From positions 1-7,039 of the forward strand of contig DKVK01000097.1 of the NCBI GenBank assembly GCA_002491165.1: a stretch of 7,039 bases of DNA, given 5' to 3'. Positions 1-5,420 of the stretch are shown here, in pieces (position 1 is the stretch's first letter; each line of letters starts with the position of its first letter). A model generated the notes under the pieces. The model was not told the origin of the DNA and made no database searches. It saw only the letters and a program-made list of their open reading frames with translations. Origin of the DNA: Porphyromonadaceae bacterium UBA7180. Its GTDB lineage: Bacteria; Bacteroidota; Bacteroidia; Bacteroidales; Muribaculaceae. The translations under genes and the position numbers were made by a program.

Positions 1-207
1 CAACTCAATTACATGTTATACAGCTTATTATCTATTATTCAGTAAACCCTAAATAACCTTATTTCAATACGATCGTTTTTGAGTATTTCGACCAGTGGAT
101 CCGACTTGTACTTCAAACAGCGGAATACACGCACTGCATCTGCAACGGCGTGCTCCCATACAATTCTTAAAGGTATAGACACTTACGTGATTGCCGGCCT
201 CCCCGAT
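1..207. other. AT-rich intergenic spacer upstream of purC
   Basis: This stretch has clearly lower GC than the genes that follow, most of all in its first 80 bases. I see no tRNA, no strong hairpin followed by a T-run, and no ORF with recognisable similarity. Short open frames exist on both strands. The minus strand has a GTG-started frame of 47 codons from 182 to 39, and the plus strand has an open frame without a Met start from about 61 to 170. Neither has a family motif. It is probably non-coding spacer, possibly with the decayed end of a former gene. Confidence 0.55.
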
Positions 208-238
208 TTTGCGGGTTGGATTATTTTTGCTAACTTTG
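208..238 (+). promoter_or_regulatory. Bacteroidota-type promoter of purC-menG
   Basis: TTTG at 208-211 is followed by 19 bases and then TAACTTTG at 231-238. This matches the -33/-7 pattern (TTTG, N19, TAnnTTTG) used by the primary sigma factor of Bacteroides and relatives. Transcription should start about 5-8 bases after the -7 box, near 243-246, which leaves only some 11-14 bases of leader before the purC ATG at 257. The site lies in an AT-rich patch between the spacer and the GC-rich coding block. The call rests on consensus match and spacing only. Confidence 0.75.
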
Positions 239-256
239 CCGAAAATTAGTTGAACT

Positions 257-1207
257 ATGGCTGACAAAACTCTTTCACATACCGATTTTAATTTCCCCGG
301 ACAAAAATCTGTTTACCACGGCAAGGTGCGCGACGTCTATGACATTGACGACCGTCTCCTCGTCATGGTGGCCTCGGACCGTATCTCCGCCTTCGACGTA
401 GTCCTCCCCGAAGGAATCCCCTCCAAAGGGCAGGTGCTCAACCAGGTGGCAGCACACTTCCTTGACGCTACCTCCGACATCGTCCCCAACTGGAAACTCG
501 CCGTCCCAGACCCCATGGTCACCGTGGGTCTGAAGTGCGAACCCCTTAAGATAGAGATGATTGTGCGCGGCTATCTGGCCGGCAGCGCATGGCGCGACTA
601 TGCCGCCGGAGCACGCTCCATCTGCGGCATCGAGCTCCCCGAAGGCCTCCGTGAAAACGAAAAGCTCCCCCACCCCATCCTCACCCCGACCACCAAGGCC
701 GACGAGGGTCACGACCAGAACATCTCGCACGAGGAAATCGTGGCGCAGGGAATAGTCCCGGAGGATGTGCTCCGCCAGGTAGAGGATTATGCACTGAAAC
801 TCTTCGAACGCGGCACCGAGATGGCACGCGAGCGCGGCCTCATCCTCGTGGACACCAAATATGAGTTCGGTATGCTCGACGGCAAGGTTATACTCATCGA
901 TGAAATCCATACCCCCGACTCGTCGCGCTACTTCTACGCCGACGGCTACGAGGAACGCCAGGCCAAAGGCGAGCCGCAGCGCCAGCTCTCCAAGGAGTTC
1001 GTGCGCAAATGGCTGATGGAGAACGGTTTCATGGGCAAAGCCGGCCAGAAGGTGCCCGAGATGACCGAGGAGTATTGCGACAGCGTCAGCCGCCGCTACA
1101 TTGAGCTATACGAAAGCATCACCGGCAAGAAGTTCGAGCCTGCCGAGGTGGGCGACCTCGCCGCACGCATCGAGAAGAACGTCACCGAGTGCCTGCGTAA
1201 CCTTTAA
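257..1207 (+). CDS. purC: Phosphoribosylaminoimidazole-succinocarboxamide synthase (SAICAR synthetase)
   Basis: PurC is the cytoplasmic enzyme of de novo purine synthesis that joins aspartate to CAIR using ATP, giving SAICAR. The 316-residue product carries the family signatures in order: GKVRDVY (22-28) in the nucleotide-binding N-terminal lobe, SDRISAFD (40-47), VRGYLAGSAW (103-112), TPTTKADEGHD (143-153), LVDTKYEFG (197-205) and LIDEIHTPDSSRY (213-225). It is longer than the roughly 235-residue E. coli type and resembles the long form of about 300 residues found in Bacteroidota and fungi. The ATG at 257 is the first in frame after the promoter, and the N-terminus begins just ahead of the conserved fold. 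The stop is 3 bases before menG, so the two genes are surely co-transcribed. There is no sign of damage. The family assignment is very secure. Confidence 0.97.
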   Translation: MADKTLSHTDFNFPGQKSVYHGKVRDVYDIDDRLLVMVASDRISAFDVVLPEGIPSKGQVLNQVAAHFLDATSDIVPNWKLAVPDPMVTVGLKCEPLKIEMIVRGYLAGSAWRDYAAGARSICGIELPEGLRENEKLPHPILTPTTKADEGHDQNISHEEIVAQGIVPEDVLRQVEDYALKLFERGTEMARERGLILVDTKYEFGMLDGKVILIDEIHTPDSSRYFYADGYEERQAKGEPQRQLSKEFVRKWLMENGFMGKAGQKVPEMTEEYCDSVSRRYIELYESITGKKFEPAEVGDLAARIEKNVTECLRNL

Positions 1208-1210
1208 GCG

Positions 1211-1960
1211 ATGGGAACTCCGGAGGTAGAGAAAATCACGCCTTACGGGTCGGAAGAGTCGAAGACCGGGCAAGTGGAGCAGATGTTCGACTCCATAGCA
1301 GGAGCCTATGACTTCATGAACACGGCCATGACGTTCGGGCTACACCGCTGGTGGCGCAACCGTGCGCTGAGCCGTCTGCGCGGCGTTCCGCACGCCGACA
1401 TCCTGGACGTGGCAACCGGCACCGGCGACGTGGCCTTCGCGCTGAGCCGCCGCCTCGCTCCGCGCTCCGTGGTGGGAGTGGACCTCTCCGCCGGTATGCT
1501 CGAAGTGGCCCGACGTCGCCTCGCCGAACAGCCCGAAGAGGTGCGCCGCCGCATCACCTTCGAGCAGGGCGACTCGCTGCACCTTCGCTTCGCCGACGCC
1601 TCGTTCGACGCCGTGACGGTGGCCTACGGAGTGCGCAATTTCGAGCACCTTGAAGAGGGGTTGCGCGAGATGGCACGCGTGCTGCGGCCCGGCGGAACGC
1701 TCTGCGTGGTGGAACTCTCCGTGCCCCGCAATCCGCTGGTGCGTGCCGGCTACAACCTCTATGCCAAAGGAATTATCCCGATGGTGGGCCGTATGGTGTC
1801 GGGCGACTCGCGCGCATACACCTACCTCCCCGAGAGCATTGCCCGCACGCCGCAACGCGGCGAGATGACCGCGCTGATGACACGCGCCGGACTCTCCGAC
1901 GCCTCCTGGCGCTCCCTGACGCTGGGCGTAGTGACCATTTACACCGCCACGAAAAGATAG
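1211..1960 (+). CDS. menG: Demethylmenaquinone methyltransferase (MenG/UbiE family)
   Basis: This is the SAM-dependent C-methyltransferase that turns demethylmenaquinone into menaquinone, the last step of respiratory quinone synthesis. The 249-residue protein shows the UbiE/COQ5 landmarks: MFDSIAGAYDFMN (25-37), SAM-binding motif I DVATGTGDV (66-74), the acidic end of strand 2 at VGVDLS (88-93), GVRNF (140-144), the post-I motif LRPGG (158-162) and YTYLPESI (203-210). Length is normal for the family. Bacteroidota use menaquinone, so MenG is the likelier role; UbiE enzymes that also act on ubiquinone share these motifs. The gene begins 3 bases after the purC stop and is followed by an intrinsic terminator, making it the last gene of a two-gene unit. 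Why it is paired with purC is not evident from function. Confidence 0.95.
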   Translation: MGTPEVEKITPYGSEESKTGQVEQMFDSIAGAYDFMNTAMTFGLHRWWRNRALSRLRGVPHADILDVATGTGDVAFALSRRLAPRSVVGVDLSAGMLEVARRRLAEQPEEVRRRITFEQGDSLHLRFADASFDAVTVAYGVRNFEHLEEGLREMARVLRPGGTLCVVELSVPRNPLVRAGYNLYAKGIIPMVGRMVSGDSRAYTYLPESIARTPQRGEMTALMTRAGLSDASWRSLTLGVVTIYTATKR

Positions 1961-1966
1961 AAAAAC

Positions 1967-2016
1967 GTCCGGGCACCGTCAAAAATACCGTTACGGGGCG
2001 CCCGGACCGCTTTTTT
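1967..2016 (+). terminator. Intrinsic terminator after menG
   Basis: GTCCGGGC (1967-1974) pairs perfectly with GCCCGGAC (2000-2007). An inner CCGT (1976-1979) can pair with ACGG (1993-1996) and so shorten the loop. Three bases later comes a run of six T (2011-2016). The left arm is preceded by five A (1961-1965), so the element might also work weakly in the opposite direction. It sits 6 bases after the menG stop and separates that unit from the upp promoter, which begins only about 10 bases further on. Confidence 0.85.
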
Positions 2017-2025
2017 CCGGAATTT

Positions 2026-2059
2026 TTTGACACCGAACGGAAATTTTTAGCTATCTTTG
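2026..2059 (+). promoter_or_regulatory. Bacteroidota-type promoter of the upp-recF-ribH operon
   Basis: TTTG at 2026-2029 and TATCTTTG at 2052-2059 are separated by 22 bases, in an AT-rich island between GC-rich genes. The -7 box matches TAnnTTTG exactly; the spacer is at the long end of the usual range. Transcription is expected to start near 2065, about 125 bases ahead of the likely upp start at 2192. I see no equally good promoter further down, so this one may serve all seven genes through ribH. Confidence 0.7.
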
Positions 2060-2064
2060 TTCGA

Positions 2065-2191
2065 TAATTAAAAACGGGTGCGGAAAAGGGTTAACCGCCG
2101 CCCCGCAATAACCCCCGGAGCCGCCACGCGACTCCGGACATTACAGCATACACAGCTCCGCGGCCACCGGCGGCGGATGTGGATTTTTACC
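2065..2191 (+). promoter_or_regulatory. Long structured 5' leader of upp
   Basis: Between the expected transcription start and the upp ATG lie about 127 bases that can form several GC-rich stems. Hairpin A pairs CCGGAG (2115-2120) with CTCCGG (2132-2137), with an inner CGC/GCG (2122-2124 with 2128-2130) closing a three-base loop. Hairpin B pairs TCCGC (2157-2161) with GCGGA (2173-2177) and GCC (2163-2165) with GGC (2169-2171). A competing long-range stem pairs CCGCCGCC (2095-2102) with GGCGGCGG (2169-2176), which would prevent hairpin B. Five T (2184-2188) follow hairpin B after 6-7 bases, just before the start codon. The pairings are read directly from the sequence; a regulatory role, for example response to pyrimidines, is inference. 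It matches no riboswitch class I recognise. Confidence 0.4.
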
Positions 2192-2845
2192 ATGGATATC
2201 ATCAACTTCGCGGAGAGCGACAGCCTCGTCTCCAAGTACATGCTCGAGCTGCGCGACTCCTCAATACAGACAGACCCGCTCCGGTTCCGCACCAATCTGG
2301 TGAGGATAGGGGAAATCATGGCCTACGAAATCTCCAAACGCCTCAGCTACAAGGACGTAGAGGTGCAGACGCCGCTGGCTCCCTGCATGTGCCGCGACAT
2401 AGCCGACCGGGTTGTGCTGGCCACAATCCTGCGTGCCGGACTTCCCTTCCACCAGGGATTCCTCTCCTACTTCGACCGTGCCGAGAACGCTTTCGTGAGC
2501 GCATTCCGCCGCTACCACGAGAAGGGGGATGCCTTCGACATTGTAACCGAGTATCTTGCCTCCCCCTCCATCGAGGGGAAGACGCTGGTGCTCGTGGACC
2601 CGATGCTGGCCACCGGCGCCTCGATGGAAGTGGCATACCACGCCATGCTCGGCAAAGGGACTCCCGCCAAGGTGCACATAGCCTCCGTGATAGCCTCGCG
2701 GCAGAGCATAGACCATATACGCCAAACGCTGCCCGGGAACACCACCGTATGGGTGGGAGCCATTGACGCCGAGCTCAACGCCCACAGCTATATAGTGCCG
2801 GGCCTCGGCGACGCCGGCGACCTGGCTTACGGCGAAAAAGACTGA
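2192..2845 (+). CDS. upp: Uracil phosphoribosyltransferase
   Basis: This cytoplasmic pyrimidine-salvage enzyme joins uracil to PRPP, giving UMP. From the ATG at 2192 the product has 217 residues, normal for UPRT, and starts MDIINFAES, like Bacteroidota homologues. Visible features are RAGLPFHQG (81-89), the PRPP-binding loop VLVDPMLATGAS (133-144) and the uracil-site segment GLGDAGDLAYG (204-214). The reading frame stays open upstream to a GTG at 2078 and also contains an ATG at 2177. The extra residues would be Arg-rich and unlike the family, and the GTG lies only about 13 bases after the expected transcript start, so I chose 2192. It is the first gene of the second unit, with recF 32 bases downstream. 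The leader before it may be regulatory. Confidence 0.94.
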   Translation: MDIINFAESDSLVSKYMLELRDSSIQTDPLRFRTNLVRIGEIMAYEISKRLSYKDVEVQTPLAPCMCRDIADRVVLATILRAGLPFHQGFLSYFDRAENAFVSAFRRYHEKGDAFDIVTEYLASPSIEGKTLVLVDPMLATGASMEVAYHAMLGKGTPAKVHIASVIASRQSIDHIRQTLPGNTTVWVGAIDAELNAHSYIVPGLGDAGDLAYGEKD

Positions 2846-2877
2846 CCACCGTTCCCAACACATCACTCCCCCACCCC

Positions 2878-3984
2878 ATGCACCTGCAACACCTGAGCAT
2901 ACTGAACTTCAAGAACATAGCGGAGGCCGAGATAGACCTCTGCCCGGGAGTGAACTGCCTGCTCGGGGCCAACGGCATGGGGAAAAGCAACCTGCTGGAG
3001 GCGGTGCATTTCCTGAGCTTCACGCGGCCGATGCGCGCCGTCACGGAGCAGTCGCTCATCCGCCACGGCGAGCAGTCGCTGATGGTGCGCGGGGTCTACG
3101 ACACCGGCTATACGACCGCCGACACCGTGCTCTGTTCGCTGACGGCCGGAAAGGGTAAGAAAGTGCGCCTCAACGACAAGGAATACGGCCGCATCTCGGA
3201 GCACATAGGGCGCTTCCCGGTGGTAACCGTGTCGCCCGACGACACCGACCTGATACGCGGGGGCGCGTCGGAACGGCGGCGCCTCACCGACATGGTGATT
3301 TCGCAGACCGACGGCGCCTACCTCTCCACCTTGATGCGCTACAACCGCGCCCTTACCTCGCGCAACAATCTGCTGCGCAGCGGCGTGCGCGACCCTCTGC
3401 TCTTCGAGAGCGTGGAGACCACCATGAGCGAAGCCGCCGAGGCCGTCTACCGCCGCCGCAAGGAGTGGGCCGAAGAGATAGCGCCCCTCTTCGCCGGCCA
3501 TTATGCCGACATCACCGACGGCGCCGAGAAGGCCTCCCTCGCCTACCGCAGCGCCATGGACGAGGCCTCGCCGGAGGAAATCTTCGCCGCCACGCGCGCA
3601 AAGGACGAGGCCCTCGGCTACACCTCCAAGGGAATACACCGCGACGATCTGGCCATGGCACTGGACCGCTACCCGATGCGCAACCTCGGCAGCCAGGGAC
3701 AGATGAAGACCTTCACCATAGCGCTGCGCATGGCCATCTTCGACTATGTGCGCTCCCGCACCGGCATCACTCCCCTGCTGCTGCTCGACGACATCTTCGA
3801 CAAGCTCGATGCCGCGCGAGTAGCCAAAATAATACGGCTCGTGAGCGACGAAAGCCGCTTCGGCCAGATACTGATAACCGACACCAACCGCCGGCACCTG
3901 GACGAGACGGTGGCCAACATAGGGGGCCGCTACTCCATGTTCGAGGTCAGCGACGGTGTCATAACCCCCCTTGCGTCGTCATGA
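2878..3984 (+). CDS. recF: DNA replication and repair protein RecF
   Basis: RecF is an SMC-like ATPase that binds gapped DNA and, with RecO and RecR, helps load RecA onto single-stranded DNA at stalled forks. The 368-residue protein has Walker A GANGMGKS (30-37) followed by NLLEAVHFLSFTR, the RecF-type GIHRDDL (252-258), the ABC signature GSQGQMKTF (271-279), Walker B LLLLDD (300-305) and a D-loop at DKLD (309-312). Length and order are normal. The ATG at 2878 gives the usual RecF opening, MxLxxLSILNFKNI. Gene context differs from the dnaA-dnaN-recF order of many bacteria: here recF follows upp and overlaps a DUF721/DciA-like gene, which keeps a replication link. A large open frame lies antisense across the gene, but it is a codon-phase shadow. 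Confidence 0.96.
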   Translation: MHLQHLSILNFKNIAEAEIDLCPGVNCLLGANGMGKSNLLEAVHFLSFTRPMRAVTEQSLIRHGEQSLMVRGVYDTGYTTADTVLCSLTAGKGKKVRLNDKEYGRISEHIGRFPVVTVSPDDTDLIRGGASERRRLTDMVISQTDGAYLSTLMRYNRALTSRNNLLRSGVRDPLLFESVETTMSEAAEAVYRRRKEWAEEIAPLFAGHYADITDGAEKASLAYRSAMDEASPEEIFAATRAKDEALGYTSKGIHRDDLAMALDRYPMRNLGSQGQMKTFTIALRMAIFDYVRSRTGITPLLLLDDIFDKLDAARVAKIIRLVSDESRFGQILITDTNRRHLDETVANIGGRYSMFEVSDGVITPLASS

Positions 3985-4292
3985 AGCGCTGTCACCCGCA
4001 GAGCATCCGCGAAGTGCTGGAGCAGGTAGTGGAGCAGTGCGACCTCAAGGAGGAGCTGCTGCGGCGCCGCGCAGTGGCGCAGTGGCCCAACATAGTGGGG
4101 CCGCAGCTCGCCGCCGCCACCGGCAAACCCTGGACACGCGGCTCCGTGATGATGGTGGCCGTCCACAACGCCCCGTTGCGCAACGAACTCGCCATGCACC
4201 GAACCCGGATGACCGCCGCAATAAACTCCCTGGTCGGAGCCAAAGTGATTTCCGACATCCGCTTCATTGGCGGAAACGCCACTCAACCCTGA
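3981..4292 (+). CDS. DUF721 / DciA-like protein
   Basis: The 103-residue product fits the DUF721 family. It has an N-terminal helix region (about 5-32, IREVLEQVVEQCDLKEELLR), the W-P-x-IVG segment (35-40) and a strand-helix part VMMVAVHNAPLRNEL (56-70), which corresponds to the V-x-V-x-(S/N)-x-x-(W/L)-x-x-EL core. Family members include DciA, which interacts with and helps load the replicative helicase DnaB; short DUF721 proteins of Bacteroidota are usually annotated only by domain. The ATG at 3981 overlaps the recF stop (ATGA, 3981-3984), implying translational coupling. The frame is open far upstream inside recF, but that part is an out-of-frame shadow. The DnaB-loading role is inferred from family and from linkage to recF. 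Confidence 0.85.
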   Translation: MKRCHPQSIREVLEQVVEQCDLKEELLRRRAVAQWPNIVGPQLAAATGKPWTRGSVMMVAVHNAPLRNELAMHRTRMTAAINSLVGAKVISDIRFIGGNATQP

Positions 4293-4315
4293 ATTTATTT
4301 GCCACATAAACACTG

Positions 4316-4774
4316 ATGAAACCTGAACAGCTACCACCCCTCTCGCTCTTCCACCACCACTGCCCGGTGCAGGTGCGTTTCAACGACATCGACATCCTCG
4401 GGCATCTCAACAACACCGTCTATTTCTCATTCTTCGACACCGGGAAGGCCTACTATTTCCAGGCCGTGAAGCACGGCACCATGAACTGGCGCCATGTGGA
4501 CACCGTCATCGCCAACGTGAACTGCGCGTACCTCAACCCCATCTTCTTCGGGCAGCACATAGAGGTCTACACGCGGTGCCTGTCGGTAAGCGAAAAGAGC
4601 TTCAAGCTCCAGCAGATGCTGGTCTGCGAGCCGGAGATGAAGGTAATGGCCGTCTGCGAGACCGTGATGGTGAGCTTCGACCCCGCGGAAGGAGTCTCCA
4701 CTCCACTGTCGGAGGAATGGGTGGCCGCCCTCGAAGATTTCGAACATAAAAACCTGACACCATGCAAAGAGTAG
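4316..4774 (+). CDS. Acyl-CoA thioesterase, YbgC/4HBT hotdog family
   Basis: A 152-residue single hotdog-domain protein. The defining motif is RFNDIDILGHLNN (21-33) followed by YFSFFDTGKAYYF (36-48): the 4HBT pattern D-x-x-G-H-(V/L)-N-N with an Asp, likely Asp26, as catalytic residue and a long central helix after it. Such enzymes hydrolyse acyl-CoA or acyl-ACP thioesters in the cytoplasm; the acyl group cannot be read from the sequence. The start at 4316 lies 23 bases after the dciA-like stop, in an AT-rich gap. The 3' end overlaps the kdsD-like start by 13 bases in another frame, so the two are probably translationally coupled. It might take part in lipid or envelope work alongside that neighbour, but this is inference. 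Confidence 0.85.
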   Translation: MKPEQLPPLSLFHHHCPVQVRFNDIDILGHLNNTVYFSFFDTGKAYYFQAVKHGTMNWRHVDTVIANVNCAYLNPIFFGQHIEVYTRCLSVSEKSFKLQQMLVCEPEMKVMAVCETVMVSFDPAEGVSTPLSEEWVAALEDFEHKNLTPCKE

Positions 4775-5379
4775 AATCCCTGATGCGCGCCATCCTGGAG
4801 GCCGAATCGCGCGCCATCGCCTCGCTCCCCGTAACCGACGGCTACGACCGCGCCGTGGATCTGATAGTGGAACATGTGCACCGCCGCGGCGGAAAACTCG
4901 TGACCTCCGGCATGGGAAAGGCCGGACAGATAGCTATGAACATCGCCACCACTTTCTGCTCCACCGGCACACCGGCCGTGTTCCTCCACCCCGCCGAAGC
5001 ACAGCACGGCGACCTCGGTATCATCCAGAAAAACGACCTGCTGCTCCTGCTCTCCAACTCGGGCAAGACACGCGAAATCCTGGAGCTCACCGACCTGGCC
5101 GACCACCTGAACCCAGGAATACCCAAGATTGTTATAACGGGAGACGCCGGCAGCGAGCTGGGACGCCGCGCCGACGTGACGCTGTGGACCGGCGGCGCGC
5201 CCGAAGTATGCCCGCTGGGACTCACTCCCACCACCTCCACCACGCTGATGACAGTGATGGGCGACGTCCTCGTGGTGGGCGCCATGGATGCCATAGGCTT
5301 CACCGCCGCACAGTATGCCAAGCGCCACCACGGCGGTTACCTCGGCAAGAAAAGCAAGGAAGACGCCGAGCGCCGCTGA
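4762..5379 (+). CDS. kdsD: SIS-domain D-arabinose-5-phosphate isomerase, short form without CBS domains
   Basis: The 205-residue product belongs to the KpsF/GutQ/KdsD family, which converts ribulose 5-phosphate to arabinose 5-phosphate, the first step towards Kdo for lipopolysaccharide. Visible are SGMGKAGQIA (49-58), STGTPAVFLHPAEAQHGDLG (67-86), SNSGKTREI (98-106), the hallmark EVCPLGLTPTTSTT (148-161) and RHHGGYLGKK (188-197). By comparison with E. coli KdsD the catalytic candidates are Lys53, His82, Glu105 and His189, all present. Two positions differ from the E. coli type: GKSGH is GKAGQ and SHPGG is RHHGG, as I recall for other short Bacteroidota members. The protein stops after the SIS domain and lacks the two C-terminal CBS domains. 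SIS-only arabinose-5-phosphate isomerase is known in Bacteroides fragilis, so the form is genuine, not a truncation. The start at 4762 lies inside the thioesterase gene. A different sugar-phosphate substrate cannot be excluded. Confidence 0.85.
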   Translation: MQRVESLMRAILEAESRAIASLPVTDGYDRAVDLIVEHVHRRGGKLVTSGMGKAGQIAMNIATTFCSTGTPAVFLHPAEAQHGDLGIIQKNDLLLLLSNSGKTREILELTDLADHLNPGIPKIVITGDAGSELGRRADVTLWTGGAPEVCPLGLTPTTSTTLMTVMGDVLVVGAMDAIGFTAAQYAKRHHGGYLGKKSKEDAERR

Positions 5380-5420
5380 ATCCCGACGCCCCTTACTAAT
5401 GAACCGAAACACCACAAAAT

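Noticed and set aside
202..230. CCCG/CGGG hairpin (202-205 with 212-215) followed by T-rich sequence, as a terminator for an upstream gene
   Set aside because: The stem has only four pairs and overlaps the TTTG box of the purC promoter. The T-rich part is interrupted, so the promoter reading is better.
64..267. 67-codon minus-strand frame spanning the purC promoter and start
   Set aside because: It covers a good promoter and the first codons of purC, has no family motif, and its Cys/Arg-rich sequence looks random.
2078..2191. N-terminal extension of Upp from a GTG at 2078 (38 extra residues)
   Set aside because: The extension is Arg-rich, unlike UPRT proteins, and the GTG is within about 13 bases of the expected transcript start. 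The ATG at 2192 gives the normal 217 residues.
2863..3897. 344-codon open frame on the minus strand opposite recF
   Set aside because: The plus strand carries RecF with all ATPase motifs. The antisense product has no family motif and a Gly/Val/Ala/His-rich make-up typical of shadow frames in GC-rich genes.
3465..3980. Long N-terminal extension of the DUF721 protein
   Set aside because: It lies wholly within recF in another frame and is Arg/His/Pro-rich, as expected of a shadow. The ATG at 3981 gives the normal domain length.
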